DNA of 64,000 nt from Limisphaera sp. (GCA_025057755.1 JANWVC010000013.1:168887-232886); one strand, 5' to 3'; shown: positions 18,600-29,772, numbered from the stretch's first letter. Made by a program: numbers and translations. Notes: generated by a model not told the origin, from the letters alone.

Positions 18600-19267
18600 G
18601 AGGCCGGAAGGGCGTACACCTCAAGTTCCTGCCAGCAGTTCAACGCACTTTGACTGCTGCCCCGTGTATAACATCGTACGTAACGTGCCTTGACCCCCTT
18701 GCCATCGACAATCTTGCCCTCGTGTGTTTCGAAATACTCCCGATCTGTCCCCACGCCCAAGCCGGAGCTGTTGTCCGAATCATTGTTAAACAGCGTGATG
18801 ACCCCTTCACGGAACTCCGGATCGTTTGAAACTTGGACGATCACATCATGGAAGACCTGGATGTAACGGTGATCATGCCACATGACAACCGCGTAAATCT
18901 CGTGAGGCTGTCCCAGGTCCACCTGAATCCACTGTGTCCCGCGTCGAAACTCAACGGCATCGTAATCAAAGGCTTCTTTCTTTCCGTCCGTGATTTGACT
19001 CAATTCACCCGTGAAAGGTTGCACACTAGCGGTGACTGGTTTGCCAAGGGCAACATTCTTAACGCCTTTTGGGACGAGGAACGGTGCCCGTGGCTTGTCA
19101 GACAAAGGTTCAATGTTCGGGCCGCTAGGCAAATCTTCTGGCGTACCCTTCAACGTAGGCGCCGGGAGCTTCAGCTCCAACGGGACCTTTTCCTGTGCCC
19201 ACAGGGCTGCACCGGTTGCCCCCGCCAAGACCACTGCTCCACAGACCAATCGGATCCAATTTTTCAT
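18596..19267 (-). CDS. Secreted protein with F5/8 type C (discoidin-like) domain
   Basis: A 223-residue exported protein. A signal peptide (residues 1-24, ending near LWAQ) is followed by a Pro-rich linker and one discoidin/F5-8C-like beta-sandwich from about residue 85. The typical opening NVALGKPVTAS, the ITDG segment, WIQVDLGQPHEIYAVVMWHDH and the closing ARYVRCYTRG are all present. Such domains bind carbohydrate or lipid. The start has a GGAGC ribosome-binding site about 9 bases upstream. The stop overlaps the ATG of the Agl23-like glycosyltransferase, suggesting that the protein works with, or is a target of, that enzyme (inference). Confidence 0.85.
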   Translation of the reverse strand: MKNWIRLVCGAVVLAGATGAALWAQEKVPLELKLPAPTLKGTPEDLPSGPNIEPLSDKPRAPFLVPKGVKNVALGKPVTASVQPFTGELSQITDGKKEAFDYDAVEFRRGTQWIQVDLGQPHEIYAVVMWHDHRYIQVFHDVIVQVSNDPEFREGVITLFNNDSDNSSGLGVGTDREYFETHEGKIVDGKGVKARYVRCYTRGSSQSALNCWQELEVYALPAS

Positions 19268-19585
19268 GTTTTATCTGCTCCGGCTGCATTCGCGGTTCTG
19301 ATCCCGCTGGCGCTTACACAACCACAGTGTCCGATCCGCTTCAAGAAAAAGGTCAATCAACCTGCTCCCTCCTCTTAGACGGCTGGGGGGCAACCGGCAT
19401 TCGCATGGTAAAAGCAAGCGCCTCCTAGGTGAATGGATCCACCCATGCCCCTGTTGACGCGTCCGGCAGTCGTTGGCAAGCAGTATACCTACCATGTTTA
19501 CATCGGTATTTCGACCCGGCGGAAGGCCGAAGCTGATCCGTCTCGTGGCTTGCGCCGCTCTATCGTGAGTCCTATTGTCCGGTTG
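19268..19585. other. Divergent promoter region
   Basis: About 320 bases between the discoidin-domain gene (minus) and the LysM gene (plus). Several T-T-G-A-like hexamers occur on both strands, including TTGACG near 19453 and TATACC near 19484, but no pair has good spacing. No gene seen. Confidence 0.3.
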
Positions 19586-20200
19586 ATGAGCCAGTGGCGC
19601 TACTTCGGGATCACGATGTTGCTCGGGGCTGTTGTGGCCGGTGCTGGACAGGACGCAGCTCTGGAAGAGCGGCTCAATCGGATGGAAGGCCACATCCGTG
19701 ACCTGCTGACAGCCCAGGCTGATTTGCAGAAACGCATCAACACCTTGGTGCGCGAACTGGACGAATTGCGGGAGCAGATTCGAGCCGGTAACGGCGACCG
19801 CGCCACGCAAGCCGATTTGCGGCGTTTAAGCGAGGCGGTCCAAGAGGTGGATCGGAAACGCCGGGAGGATTTCGAAAAAATTCGCCAAGAGATTCAGCAT
19901 TTGGCCAAGGTTTTGGTTCAACCGGCGCCGCCGTCCCGGACTTCCACTCGGGGGCTTGAAGAGCGGCCCTCCGTGATCCGTTCCGCTTCCGGCACGAAGA
20001 CCTCAACTGTAGCCCAGTCTGCTGAGGTGGGTTACGAATACGTGGTGAAACCTGGCGACACGCTCCACGCCATTCTGCAAGCCTATCGCGAGCAGGGAAT
20101 TCAGGTAAGCCTCACGCAAGTACTGCAAGCCAATCCCGGGTTGAACCCCAACCGGTTGCAGGTTGGTCAGAAGATCTTCATTCCTGCACCCCAGCCCTAA
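19586..20200 (+). CDS. LysM-domain protein with coiled coil, exported
   Basis: About 204 residues. A short signal peptide (MSQWRYFG then a hydrophobic run to about residue 22) is followed by a long heptad-rich coiled coil (about 25-110) of the type seen in YbgF-like envelope proteins. A Ser/Thr/Pro linker leads to one C-terminal LysM domain: YEYVVKPGDTLHAIL ... NPGLNPNRLQVGQKIFIP. LysM binds peptidoglycan or chitin-like glycans, so the protein probably tethers to the cell wall in the periplasm. The frame opens at 19433, but the ATG at 19586 puts the signal peptide at the N-terminus. It converges with carA. Confidence 0.85.
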   Translation: MSQWRYFGITMLLGAVVAGAGQDAALEERLNRMEGHIRDLLTAQADLQKRINTLVRELDELREQIRAGNGDRATQADLRRLSEAVQEVDRKRREDFEKIRQEIQHLAKVLVQPAPPSRTSTRGLEERPSVIRSASGTKTSTVAQSAEVGYEYVVKPGDTLHAILQAYREQGIQVSLTQVLQANPGLNPNRLQVGQKIFIPAPQP

Positions 20201-20377
20201 GATCGCATCGCCACTGTGTGCGTCTCGGAGTGAAACCGGTCGCGTTCTGCCCCACTGCGCGGGACGAGCAGACATGATCCTGCAAGTTCACCGCAGGCTG
20301 AGGAAGGGCCCAAACTGCACGCTGACCGCGGTGTGCGCGTGGCTGAGTATGCCGCGCGTCCTGCATCGTCCCGCGTG

Positions 20378-21529
20378 TCAATGACGCTCGATCATTTCGC
20401 GAAACCGGGCGAACAACGACGCTGCGTCATGCGGACCCGGCGATGCTTCTGGATGGTATTGGACCGAGAAGACGGGCTTTGTGCGATGCCGCATTCCTTC
20501 CACGGTGTGATCGTTCAAGTTGATTCGATCGACCACCACCTCGGATGGCAACGTGGAGGGATCCACGGCGAATCCATGGTTTTGCGAGGTGATTTCCACC
20601 CGACCGCTTTCGAGATCTTTCACCGGCTGATTGGCGCCGTGGTGGCCAAATTTGAGCTTGAAAGTCTTGCCGCCGAATGCCTGGCCCAGGATCTGGTGTC
20701 CCAAACAAATGCCGAAGATCGGTATGCCAGTCTGCAGCAATTCAGCCACGGCACGCACCGCATATCCCAGCGCCGCAGGGTCGCCCGGCCCGTTCGATAA
20801 AAAAACGCCTGCAGGTTTGTAGCGCAAAACGTGTTCGGCTGGTGTGTGCGCGGGCACCACCTGGACCAAGAAACCCTGCTGCCGCAGTTGGCGAAGAATA
20901 TTGTACTTTACACCGAAGTCGTAAGCGACAATGGGGATCTCAGCAGGAGGCAGGCTCGGCGGACGGACATGGGGATTGGCATTTTCGAGATAAAACGGGC
21001 GGCTCAGTCGGTCATTTTCATCCCAACGAAATGGCTCGGAGTGGGTAACCTCCTTGACATAATCCACGCCGATCAGACCATGCCAAGTGCGGGCTCGTTC
21101 CACCGCCTCTTGATCGGAGACGTCTTCTGTGGAAATAAAGCCATTGAGCGCACCCCGGACTCGGAGTTTTTTGGTCAACGCCCTGGTGTCCACGCCCTGA
21201 ATGCCGGGAATGCCGTACTCAGCCAAATATTCGGAGACAGACCGACGGGCGCGCCAATTGGAAACCACCGGCGAAAGTTCGCGCACCACGAATCCAGCCA
21301 CGTGCGGCCGCCATGACTCCACATCATCCTCGTTGACGCCGTAATTTCCGATGTGCGGATAGGTCATCGTCACGATCTGTCCCTTGTAGGACGGATCGGT
21401 CAAAATCTCTTGGTAACCCGTCATGGCGGTGTTGAAACAGACCTCCCCGCAAGCGGAAGCCCGAGCCCCAAATCCAATTCCGTGATAAACACTGCCGTCT
21501 TCGAGCGCCAGGACAGCTTTCATGGACAT
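20378..21529 (-). CDS. carA: Carbamoyl-phosphate synthase small (glutaminase) subunit
   Basis: A 383-residue class I glutamine amidotransferase subunit, delivering ammonia from glutamine to CarB for arginine and pyrimidine synthesis. The N-terminal CPSase small-chain domain ([17 protein letters not shown]) and the GATase domain with the catalytic Cys in [17 protein letters not shown] and the His/Glu of [10 protein letters not shown] are intact. It starts two bases after the gltD stop, so it is the third gene of a gltB-gltD-carA operon. carB is not adjacent. Grouping carA with glutamate synthase links ammonia assimilation to carbamoyl phosphate. Confidence 0.97.
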   Translation of the reverse strand: MSMKAVLALEDGSVYHGIGFGARASACGEVCFNTAMTGYQEILTDPSYKGQIVTMTYPHIGNYGVNEDDVESWRPHVAGFVVRELSPVVSNWRARRSVSEYLAEYGIPGIQGVDTRALTKKLRVRGALNGFISTEDVSDQEAVERARTWHGLIGVDYVKEVTHSEPFRWDENDRLSRPFYLENANPHVRPPSLPPAEIPIVAYDFGVKYNILRQLRQQGFLVQVVPAHTPAEHVLRYKPAGVFLSNGPGDPAALGYAVRAVAELLQTGIPIFGICLGHQILGQAFGGKTFKLKFGHHGANQPVKDLESGRVEITSQNHGFAVDPSTLPSEVVVDRINLNDHTVEGMRHRTKPVFSVQYHPEASPGPHDAASLFARFREMIERH

Positions 21530-21531
21530 TT

Positions 21532-23016
21532 TTAGGGCAAAACCGTCCGGCCCATGAGGAACCGGTCCACTTCACGCGCGCAAGCGCGCCCTTCATTGAT
21601 GGCCCAAACGACCAAGCTTTGGCCCCGACGCATGTCCCCAGCGGCAAACACGCGAGGTACATTGGTTTGAAACCGTCCGTATTCCGCCTTCACATTGCCG
21701 CGCGGGTCTCGTTCCAGCTCCAATTGGTCCAAAATGGTGTCTTCCGGCCCCAAAAAGCCCATGGCCAACAGCACCAGTTGCGCCGGAAGCGTCTGTTCGG
21801 TCCCGGGTACGGGCACCGGGCTGAAGCGGCCCTGACTGTCCTTCTGCCAATCAACCATGACCGTGCGCACCCCTTTGACATGGCCGGTCTCATCCCCCAA
21901 GAATCGCACCACAGTGGTCCGGTATCGACGCGGATCTTCACCCTGCACCGCAGCCGCTTCTTCCTGCCCGTAATCGACGCGGAAAATGCGCGGCCATTCA
22001 GGCCACGGGTTACCGGGCGCCCGCGTTTCCGGCGGTTTTGGAAGGATCTCAAGCTGGAGCACGCTACGGCACCCCTGACGAAGCGCGGTGGCCACGCAGT
22101 CAGTGCCCGTGTCACCGCCTCCCACAACAATCACATCGCGACCCCGTGCATGGATGGAATCTTCACGATTCCAACCCGGGTCGAGCAACCGCTTGGTGTT
22201 AACGGTTAGGAACTCCATTGCGAAGTGCACGCCCTTAAGATTACGACCTTCCACAGGCAGGTCCCGCGGTTTGGTCGCTCCGCAACAAAGCACCACGGCG
22301 TCGTACTCGTCCAATAACTTGCCTGCTGGCAAGTCTCGTCCCACCTCGCAGTTGGGAACAAAGCGGATTCCCTCCTGAGCCAGCAAGTCCACGCGCCGCT
22401 GGACGATGCGTTTGTCCAGCTTCATGTTAGGGATGCCGTACATCAGCAAACCACCAATGCGGTCTGCTCGTTCATAAACGGTTACCCAGTGACCGGCTTG
22501 ATTGAGCTGGTCTGCACATGCCAAGCCTGCCGGACCACTCCCCACAATGGCCACCTTCTTACCCGTGCGCGTCCGCGGAGGCCGCGGTGTGATCCACCCG
22601 AGTTCCCAGCCGCGGTCGGCAATGGCACATTCGATGGCCTTGATCGCCACCGGGGGTCGGATAATGCCCAAGACACATGCACCCTCGCAGGGCGCGGGAC
22701 AAACCCGGCCGGTAAACTCGGGGAAGTTGTTGGTCTTGTGAAGACGTTCCAGTGCCTCCCGCCATAGACCTCGGTAAACCAAATCGTTCCACTCCGGGAT
22801 TAAATTGTGAATCGGGCAACCTGAGGCAGCCCCACCTAATGTCAGCCCCGTATGACAAAACGGGGTGCCACAATCCATGCACCGCGCACCTTGAGCCCGC
22901 AACCGGGCCTCATCCATTGGCAGATGGAACTCATCCCAGTGGCGGATCCGCTCCAACGGCGGCATTTCCGGCGGCAGTTCGCGGGCGTATTCGAGGAATC
23001 CGGTTGGCTTGCCCAT
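21532..23016 (-). CDS. gltD: Glutamate synthase [NADPH] small subunit
   Basis: A 494-residue FAD- and iron-sulfur-containing subunit that passes electrons from NADPH to the large subunit. It has the N-terminal Cys cluster ([13 protein letters not shown] ... [25 protein letters not shown]), an FAD-binding [10 protein letters not shown], a second dinucleotide site [11 protein letters not shown], and the C-terminal [16 protein letters not shown]. Length is normal. It lies 47 bases downstream of gltB and 2 bases upstream of carA, in one operon. Confidence 0.97.
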   Translation of the reverse strand: MGKPTGFLEYARELPPEMPPLERIRHWDEFHLPMDEARLRAQGARCMDCGTPFCHTGLTLGGAASGCPIHNLIPEWNDLVYRGLWREALERLHKTNNFPEFTGRVCPAPCEGACVLGIIRPPVAIKAIECAIADRGWELGWITPRPPRTRTGKKVAIVGSGPAGLACADQLNQAGHWVTVYERADRIGGLLMYGIPNMKLDKRIVQRRVDLLAQEGIRFVPNCEVGRDLPAGKLLDEYDAVVLCCGATKPRDLPVEGRNLKGVHFAMEFLTVNTKRLLDPGWNREDSIHARGRDVIVVGGGDTGTDCVATALRQGCRSVLQLEILPKPPETRAPGNPWPEWPRIFRVDYGQEEAAAVQGEDPRRYRTTVVRFLGDETGHVKGVRTVMVDWQKDSQGRFSPVPVPGTEQTLPAQLVLLAMGFLGPEDTILDQLELERDPRGNVKAEYGRFQTNVPRVFAAGDMRRGQSLVVWAINEGRACAREVDRFLMGRTVLP

Positions 23017-23063
23017 GCTTCAATCTTCGATTCGGCAGTCGCAATGGCGATCCTGACCCGGAA

Positions 23064-26000
23064 TCAACCTCCACCGATCCGGGCGGCATCTTTCGTGTTT
23101 TCAATGAAGGCAGCCATGATGGCTTCTTCTCCGCTGAGGCCGGCCTCACGGACCTTGCGCATGGCGGCCAAGACGCGCGCGTAGTCCTTGGGCAGGACTT
23201 TCACGAACCGGGGCAGGTAATCCTTCCAAGAAACAAGCACCGTAGCAGCGCGACGACTGCCCGTGTATTCTTCATGACGCTCAATCAAGCGGCGCACCTC
23301 TGCAATCTCTTCTTCCTCTTCCAAGCGGCAAAGCAGGACCATTTCCAGATTGCAACGCCGTGCAAAGTCACCCTCCAAATCCAACACATACGCAATGCCT
23401 CCGGACATACCGGCGGCAAAATTCTTGCCGGTGCGGCCCAAAATCACCACCCGACCACCGGTCATGTATTCGCATCCGTGGTCGCCCACGCCTTCCACGA
23501 CGGCCACGGCGCCGGAGTTGCGGACACAGAACCGTTCGCCTGCCACCCCGCACACGTAGGCTTCCCCACTGGTCGCACCGTACAGAGCCACGTTGCCAAT
23601 GATGATGTTCTCCTCCGGGGCGAAGGTGGATCCCCGGGGCGGGCGGGCAATCAGTTTGGCTCCGGACAGGCCCTTGCCGAAGTAATCGTTGGCGTCACCT
23701 TCCAAATCAAATGTGATGCCGCGGGGCATAAAAGCGCCGAAGCTCTGGCCTGCCGAGCCTTTGAAATGAATCCGGATGGTGTCCTCCGGCAGGCCCGCCT
23801 CGCCGTGACGCCGTGTCACCTCGCTGCCGAGCATGGTGCCCACGACACGGTGACAATTGCGAATGGGCAGCACGGCACGCACCGGCTCGCCGCGTTCCAA
23901 CGCCGGTTCGCACAGCCGCAACAAGAGCTGACGGTCCAAGGTCTGGTCCAAGCCGTGATCCTGCAATTCCTGGCAGAACCGTTTGACAAAGGGGGATACC
24001 TCGGGCTGATAAAAAATGCTCGAGAAATCCAATCCACGGGCCTTCCAATGTTCGATCGCACGGTTGACGTCGAGCTTGTCGGTTCGGCCGATCATATTAT
24101 TCAGGGTCCGGAAGCCCAGTTTGGCCATCAGCTCGCGCACCTCCATCGCAATAAAGCGCATGAAATTAACCACATGCTCCGGTTTGCCCATGAAATGCTC
24201 CCGCAACTGCGGGTCCTGGGTGGCCACGCCAACGGGGCACGTGTTTTTGTGACAAACCCGCATCATGATGCATCCCATGGATACGAGGGCGGTCGTGGCA
24301 AAGCCAAACTCCTCGGCCCCCAGCAACGCTGCGATCACCACGTCGCGACCTGTCTTCAACTGGCCATCCACTTCCACGGCAATACGACCGCGCAGATTGT
24401 TCAACAGCAGGGTCTGATGCGTTTCCGCCAAGCCCAACTCCCAGGGAATGCCGGCGTGTTTAATGGAAGTCAGGGGAGAAGCGCCCGTACCCCCGTCGTG
24501 GCCGCTGATCAGTACCACATCGGCATGAGCCTTGGCCACACCGGCGGCCACGGTTCCCACTCCGACCTCCGCCACCAGTTTCACGCTGATGCGGGCTTCA
24601 TGATTGGCATTTTTCAGATCATGGATGAGCTGGGCCAAATCCTCGATGGAGTAAATGTCATGATGCGGCGGCGGAGAGATCAGCCCCACGCCAGGAGTGG
24701 AATGCCGCGTCTTGGCAATCCATGGATAGACCTTATGGCCGGGGAGTTGCCCGCCTTCCCCGGGTTTAGCTCCTTGCGCCATCTTGATCTGGATTTCCTG
24801 CGCATTAACCAGGTATAAGCTGGTCACGCCGAACCGGCCCGATGCCACTTGCTTAATGGCGCTGTTTTTCGAGTCGCCGTTGGGCAGCGGCTTGTATCGT
24901 TCCGGATCCTCTCCGCCCTCGCCGGTGTTGCTTTTCCCGCCGATGCGGTTCATGGCGATGGCCAATGTTTCGTGTGCTTCTTTACTGATGGACCCGTAAC
25001 TCATGGCGCCGGACTTGAATCGGCGCATGATGCTCTCGACAGGCTCCACCTCTTCCAACGGGATAGGTTTGGGAGCGTATTTCAGCTCGAACAAGCCGCG
25101 CAGGGTGCAAAGGTTGCGTGCCTGTTCGTCCACCGCCCGCGAATATTCCTTAAAGGCCTGGTAATCATTATTCCGAACAGCCTGCTGCAACTTATGGATG
25201 GTGACGGGGTTGAACAAATGATACTCCCCATCGGCGCGCCACTGGTATTCACCGCCCGGGTCCAGTGCCAAGGTTCCATCGGCACGGTCAGCGAACGCCT
25301 TCTGATGCCGTTCCAAGGTCTCACGGGCAATTTCTTCCAATCCCACCCCTTCGATGCGCGAGGGTGTCCAGGTGAAGTATTTGTCCACAAAGTCGCGCCG
25401 AAGTCCGATGGCTTCGAAGATTTGGGCGCCCCGATAACTCTGAAGGGTGCTGATCCCCATCTTGGAGGCCACCTTGAGGATGCCCTTAACCACGGCCTTG
25501 ACGTAATTCTTGTGCGCTTTTTCAGGGTCCACCTGCAACAGACCGTCCTCGATCAGCTTGTCCAACGTGTGGAAAGCCAGGTAAGGATTAATGGCGCTGG
25601 CGCCGTACCCCACCAACAGCGCAAAGTGATGCACTTCCCGAGGTTCGCCCGATTCCAAGATCAGGCTGCAGAGAGTCCGTTTGCCCTGACGGATCAGGTG
25701 ATGATGCAATCCTGAGACAGCCAACAAAGCTGGAATCGGCACCATCTCCGCACTTAGGCCGCGGTCCGAAAGGATCAAAATGTTCGCTCCGGCATCAATG
25801 GCCGTTTCCGCTCTCTGATACAACTCTTCCAGAGCGTTTTCCAAGCCTCGCGCCCCGTCGGCAGCGGCAAACAGAATCGGAAAGGTTACGGCCTTGAAGC
25901 CGGGTCGCTGCACGTTTTGGATCTGCGCCAGCTCTTCATTGGTCAGAATCGGACCTTCGAGCTTGATGAATCGGCAGCTTTCCGGCGTGGGTTCCAACAG

Positions 26001-27713
26001 GTTGCCTTCCCGTCCGATGGCTGTCTCGGTCGAGGTCACAATGGCTTCCCGAAGGTAATCAATAGGTGGGTTGGTAACCTGAGCGAACAATTGCTTAAAG
26101 TAGCTGTATAGAAGCTGCGGCCGATTCGACAATACAGCCAGCGGTGTATCGTTCCCCATGGAGCCGACCGGCTCAACCCCATCGGTCGCCATGGGCACTA
26201 GGATCATCCGTTCATCTTCGAAAGTGTAACCGAAGGCCCGCTGGAGTCGGATCAGCTCCGGCCGGGGCAAGGGAGGAGGCGTCGGAGCCTCGGGCAGGTC
26301 GTCTAACTGCAGCACATAACGATCCAGCCATTCTCGATACGGCCGTTGAGTGGCGATGGCATGCTTGAGTTCCTCGTCGGCAACAATTCGTCCCTGTTCT
26401 GTGTCCACCAGGAGCATTCGGCCCGGTTGAAGACGGCCCTTGTATTCCACCCGATCCGCAGGGATCTCCAGCACTCCAACCTCCGAGGCCAAAATCAACA
26501 AGTCATCTTTGGTGACATAGTAACGAGAAGGCCGCAGCCCATTGCGATCCAACACGGCTCCAATCCGGACGCCGTCAGTGAATGACACTGAGGCCGGTCC
26601 GTCCCAAGGTTCCATGAGAAACCGGTGAAACTCGTAAAAGGCCCGTTTTTCCGGGCTCATGAACGGGTCATGCTGCCACGGTTCCGGGATCATCATCATG
26701 ACGGCGTGGGGCAGACTGCGTCCGGCCAACACCAACAACTCGAGGCAGTTGTCAAACATGGCCGAGTCACTGCCGTCCGGGGCAATCACAGGCAGCACTT
26801 TCGGCAGGTCCGCTCCAAAGGCTTCGGATCGAAACAATGCCGAACGGGCGTGAAGCCAATTGATATTACCCCGTAGCGTGTTGATCTCCCCGTTGTGCGC
26901 AATGTATCGGTAGGGATGCGCTCGATCCCAGCTCGGGAACGTGTTGGTGCTGAAGCGAGAATGAACCAACGCCAGCGCGCTCACCATCAACGGATCACTC
27001 AATTCCGGATAATACGTGCGCAACTGCTCCGCGGTGAGCATTCCCTTGTACACAAGCGTGCGATGCGACAGGGAGCAAACATAAAACCACCGACCCCACG
27101 GCTCGCTCCCGTATCGGATCCTCTGCTCTGCCACGCGCCGAACCACGTACAGCTTTCGTTCAAAAGCTTGATCGTCCTTCAACGCTGCCGGACGACGGAT
27201 GAACACCTGCCGCATGTACGGTTCACAAGCTTTGGCCGTGGCTCCAAGATTCCCGTTGTTCGTCGGTACATCTCGCCAGCCAATCAACTCCAGACCCTCC
27301 TCGCGAATGACTTGCGCAAAAGCAGCCTCACACCGCTGACGTTCCTCACGCTGCGGCGGCAGAAACACCAGCCCGCAGCCATACTGCTTTTCCTCAGGGA
27401 GGCGCAGACCGATTTCGTCACAGGCCTGCTGCAGAAAGGCGTGCGGCATTTGAAGCAGAATACCCGCGCCGTCACCGGTGTTGTTTTCACATCCGCAAGC
27501 GCCGCGATGACGCAGGTTCTCCAAAATGCCAAGGGCGTCCGTCACGATGCTGTGAGACTTTTTACCCTTGACGTGGACGACAAACCCTACGCCACATGCC
27601 TCGTGCTCGAAACGTGGATCATAAAGGCCTTGAGCGGGCGGATAACCCGGTCCGGCTTCCCGCAGCACTCGGCTTGCTTCCTGCGACATGTCTCCAGAGC
27701 TCATTCTCCGCAC
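23064..27713 (-). CDS. gltB: Glutamate synthase [NADPH] large subunit
   Basis: A 1549-residue glutamate synthase (GOGAT) large chain making two glutamates from glutamine and 2-oxoglutarate. In order: class II glutaminase domain whose N-terminal Cys is exposed after propeptide removal (HEACGVGFV, near residue 36), the central domain, the FMN-binding TIM barrel with [10 protein letters not shown] and [10 protein letters not shown], the 3Fe-4S Cys motif [19 protein letters not shown], and the C-terminal GxxGxxxG beta-helix ([21 protein letters not shown]). The open frame starts at GTG 27713, preceded by GGGCAGG and a 6-base gap; ATG codons at 27704 and 27689 are alternatives without better sites. 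All give the same mature protein. First gene of the gltB-gltD-carA operon. Confidence 0.96.
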   Translation of the reverse strand: MRRMSSGDMSQEASRVLREAGPGYPPAQGLYDPRFEHEACGVGFVVHVKGKKSHSIVTDALGILENLRHRGACGCENNTGDGAGILLQMPHAFLQQACDEIGLRLPEEKQYGCGLVFLPPQREERQRCEAAFAQVIREEGLELIGWRDVPTNNGNLGATAKACEPYMRQVFIRRPAALKDDQAFERKLYVVRRVAEQRIRYGSEPWGRWFYVCSLSHRTLVYKGMLTAEQLRTYYPELSDPLMVSALALVHSRFSTNTFPSWDRAHPYRYIAHNGEINTLRGNINWLHARSALFRSEAFGADLPKVLPVIAPDGSDSAMFDNCLELLVLAGRSLPHAVMMMIPEPWQHDPFMSPEKRAFYEFHRFLMEPWDGPASVSFTDGVRIGAVLDRNGLRPSRYYVTKDDLLILASEVGVLEIPADRVEYKGRLQPGRMLLVDTEQGRIVADEELKHAIATQRPYREWLDRYVLQLDDLPEAPTPPPLPRPELIRLQRAFGYTFEDERMILVPMATDGVEPVGSMGNDTPLAVLSNRPQLLYSYFKQLFAQVTNPPIDYLREAIVTSTETAIGREGNLLEPTPESCRFIKLEGPILTNEELAQIQNVQRPGFKAVTFPILFAAADGARGLENALEELYQRAETAIDAGANILILSDRGLSAEMVPIPALLAVSGLHHHLIRQGKRTLCSLILESGEPREVHHFALLVGYGASAINPYLAFHTLDKLIEDGLLQVDPEKAHKNYVKAVVKGILKVASKMGISTLQSYRGAQIFEAIGLRRDFVDKYFTWTPSRIEGVGLEEIARETLERHQKAFADRADGTLALDPGGEYQWRADGEYHLFNPVTIHKLQQAVRNNDYQAFKEYSRAVDEQARNLCTLRGLFELKYAPKPIPLEEVEPVESIMRRFKSGAMSYGSISKEAHETLAIAMNRIGGKSNTGEGGEDPERYKPLPNGDSKNSAIKQVASGRFGVTSLYLVNAQEIQIKMAQGAKPGEGGQLPGHKVYPWIAKTRHSTPGVGLISPPPHHDIYSIEDLAQLIHDLKNANHEARISVKLVAEVGVGTVAAGVAKAHADVVLISGHDGGTGASPLTSIKHAGIPWELGLAETHQTLLLNNLRGRIAVEVDGQLKTGRDVVIAALLGAEEFGFATTALVSMGCIMMRVCHKNTCPVGVATQDPQLREHFMGKPEHVVNFMRFIAMEVRELMAKLGFRTLNNMIGRTDKLDVNRAIEHWKARGLDFSSIFYQPEVSPFVKRFCQELQDHGLDQTLDRQLLLRLCEPALERGEPVRAVLPIRNCHRVVGTMLGSEVTRRHGEAGLPEDTIRIHFKGSAGQSFGAFMPRGITFDLEGDANDYFGKGLSGAKLIARPPRGSTFAPEENIIIGNVALYGATSGEAYVCGVAGERFCVRNSGAVAVVEGVGDHGCEYMTGGRVVILGRTGKNFAAGMSGGIAYVLDLEGDFARRCNLEMVLLCRLEEEEEIAEVRRLIERHEEYTGSRRAATVLVSWKDYLPRFVKVLPKDYARVLAAMRKVREAGLSGEEAIMAAFIENTKDAARIGGG

Positions 27714-27719
27714 TTTGAG

Positions 27720-27745
27720 CCTGCCCGTTTTCCACCATGGGCAGG
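27720..27745 (-). promoter_or_regulatory. Hairpin in the gltB leader covering the likely ribosome-binding site
   Basis: On the minus strand CCTGCCC, a 12-base loop and GGGCAGG form a perfect 7-bp stem. The 3' arm ends 6 bases before the GTG at 27713 and contains the only purine-rich stretch near it, so folding would hide the probable ribosome-binding site. Regulation of translation is inference. Confidence 0.4.
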
Positions 27746-27750
27746 TCGAG

Positions 27751-27763
27751 CGTATTTAATACG
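27751..27763. promoter_or_regulatory. 13-bp palindrome upstream of gltB, possible operator
   Basis: CGTATTTAATACG is a perfect 6+1+6 inverted repeat about 40 bases upstream of gltB, in an AT-rich patch that also offers weak -10-like sequences. Position and symmetry fit a repressor or activator site for nitrogen control, but the binding protein is unknown. Confidence 0.35.
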
Positions 27764-28598
27764 AAAAGCCCTTCGCTGCAAATGGATTGTTGACCAAACC
27801 GCACCTCGTCATGGTCGGCTCCCAACCTGAAGCTGCCCCTGACGCCGGGCTGGGTGCGCGCCCTGGTTTCCACAACTGCCTCAAGCGCCCTGACATGGCC
27901 CCGGCCCTGCAGCCAGCCTTTGAGGCATCCGCAGCAACCATAGGCTCTTCCCGACCCACCTCTCAGGCAAGGATTTAAAATGTTACAAGCAGTAAAAATA
28001 CGCAAAGGCGCCCCGGGCCTGACCAGGCACCGCGATCCCCTCCATGACGGAACCTTGCGAGACCCTCCACAGTCAGTTTTGTCCCTTGTCAGTAACGTGG
28101 GCGGTGTCCTAATGCCTGGGATCTTCGGGCCAACCCAAGAATCTCCGCACGGAGCCCGCCCCTGACAGACAACCACGCAGCCACCTTGCCGAAACCCGAG
28201 ATAACGTTTTCGAAATTGCTGATTCAGCAGGGTCGCCAAGTGGGTTTTGCCTGTCCTCATGCGGTTAGAAGCGACGCGAAGAGGGTTGGGGATTCCCGCA
28301 AGATCTACACAATGACGAAAACCCCAAAACGGTCCACCTACGCTGGATGATCGCAGCGCTTGAAACGAGGTTTCCCAAAAGAGGGACTTTGCCAGGCATC
28401 TGCGCTCCGGGGATGGTTCGAAGCCCTGGAAACACCATGGCTGCGTGCCGCGTAACCCAGACCGAAGGATGCCGAATCAGCCACCTTCAACGGGGCCGTT
28501 GTTTCGAATCAAACATCTTACGCCTTCCGAAGGCCTAGCTACGGCATCCAAAGGCTCGCTCTAAAGGAAGACCCGGGGCCCTCCGTGCCACCGCTGGG
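27764..28598. other. Long intergenic region, no gene recognised
   Basis: About 835 bases upstream of gltB and downstream of the zinc-ribbon gene. Reading all frames I saw no family similarity beyond a short GKTHLA segment near 28240 (minus strand), too short to call. No tRNA-like fold, array or clear terminator. Confidence 0.35.
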
Positions 28599-28820
28599 TT
28601 ACGAGTTCAGGTCCAACCGTCCTTCCGGCCCGTGAGCAACGAATCGGCTCGGTTCATGCGTGGTGCGTGTCCCTAGCGAGGATCCACAACGGGTGCAAAC
28701 GAAGTCATGCAACTGGCCTTCAGGCAAAACCAGAAGGACACGTTCCCGCACAGGTTGTGCCCGACCACATTGGGGGCAGTAAAGCTCGGTGGCCGTAAGA
28801 TCACCGAACTGTCGTTTCAT
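28599..28820 (-). CDS. Small zinc-ribbon protein
   Basis: A 73-residue protein with a four-Cys zinc ribbon: CPQCG near residues 15-19 and CTRCG near 42-46, about 25 residues apart, followed by a short polar tail. No family function can be assigned; such ribbons occur in RNA- or protein-binding adaptors. The ATG at 28820 is used here, but the frame stays open upstream and reads HLAVVDARIIEGLLEA, a plausible amphipathic helix, so a non-ATG start inside the 3' end of the preceding gene is possible. It is the last gene of a minus-strand run from lpxI. Confidence 0.6.
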   Translation of the reverse strand: MKRQFGDLTATELYCPQCGRAQPVRERVLLVLPEGQLHDFVCTRCGSSLGTRTTHEPSRFVAHGPEGRLDLNS

Positions 28821-28851
28821 GGCCTCGAGAAGCCCTTCGATGATCCGGGCG

Positions 28852-29772
28852 TCAACGACCGCCAGATGGTCGCAATTCCACTTCTACAATTTCCGTAAAG
28901 GAGATGGGGATCTCCTCTATGGCCGCACCTTTTTGCACCTCCACATGCATGTCGGTACCCGTGATGCGCGTAATCCGATTCACTGTATACTGCTGCTTCG
29001 AAGTTTTGAGAATCATCACCTGACTCTTATCACGACGGATCATTCCGAAAAACGCACTGAACCGGGTCTCAAAAAACCTACGGTTGAAAGCATACTCACC
29101 TCGTTTGAAAACGGTAGGCTGAGCCGCTGCGGCGGTTGCAGCGCCTGAAGGCGCCTCGCGCACCAAGTGGAGGCCGGCTCCCAAAGCCGGTGCAGCAGCG
29201 GCCTCCGCGGCAGCCTGACTTTCTGCTTCTTCCGGAGGTATCCGGGTTGGCATGGCGAGAAAAACGACTTGTGGAATCACCGGACACACAGCCGCCAAAC
29301 CACAGACCAACACCGCCGGCTGCGCCCGAAAAATAGAAACCTCGTAAGCGGCGTAAAGATTGGCCGCGTAAAGGGCCAGCAAAACTACCAAACCCAGGGG
29401 CGATCCCCAAAGACCACCCCATACTGAGGGTTTGTCAGGACGAGAAAGCCTGCCTTCCACGGGCTGCGGCTTGGGCAATGGCGGTTTCGTAGGCTTGACG
29501 TTCTCTTCTTCAAACACGTATGGCTCGGCGTATCGGGCGAACCGCGGCTGCTTGGCCAATTCCCGCAAAGATTCTTGCGCCAAGCGATCCCACGGCACGC
29601 GATCCGAAAACCGGCCATCCGGCAGACGGAACACCACGCCGCGTTCGTTGGCCGAGACCGGCGATCCTTCCAAGCTGGAGCCGTCTGACAAACGGTAAAC
29701 CTCCCCCAAAAGCGGCACGGCCCAGAGAATCGCTACCATGACTATGCCTAAGCGCGCCCAGTGTCTTCTCAC
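28852..29772 (-). CDS. Membrane protein of unknown function with N-terminal signal and central helices
   Basis: About 306 residues. A signal-like segment (about 8-22) is followed by a short exported-type domain (VYRLSDGSSLEGSPV ... FRLPDGRFSDRVPWDRL), a Pro/Lys linker, two to three hydrophobic helices (about 120-175), an Ala-rich linker and a C-terminal globular part with YAFNRRFFETRFSAFFGMIRRDKSQVMILKT and VEVELRPSGGR. I do not recognise the family. The frame is open to TTG 29808; GTG 29772 gives a better signal peptide and is preceded by a GGTGGGG stretch, so I prefer it. On the same strand and closely followed by the zinc-ribbon gene, which suggests joint transcription. Confidence 0.7.
   Translation of the reverse strand: MRRHWARLGIVMVAILWAVPLLGEVYRLSDGSSLEGSPVSANERGVVFRLPDGRFSDRVPWDRLAQESLRELAKQPRFARYAEPYVFEEENVKPTKPPLPKPQPVEGRLSRPDKPSVWGGLWGSPLGLVVLLALYAANLYAAYEVSIFRAQPAVLVCGLAAVCPVIPQVVFLAMPTRIPPEEAESQAAAEAAAAPALGAGLHLVREAPSGAATAAAAQPTVFKRGEYAFNRRFFETRFSAFFGMIRRDKSQVMILKTSKQQYTVNRITRITGTDMHVEVQKGAAIEEIPISFTEIVEVELRPSGGR

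Noticed and set aside
22752..24818. 688-codon open frame antisense to gltD/gltB
   Set aside because: It lies wholly opposite intact glutamate synthase genes; His/Gln/Gly-rich shadow with no motifs.
28150..28265. Short MRTGKTHLATLL segment on the minus strand, like an IstB/DnaC P-loop
   Set aside because: Only about 20 residues look like the family, no further motifs follow, and a chance match is likely.
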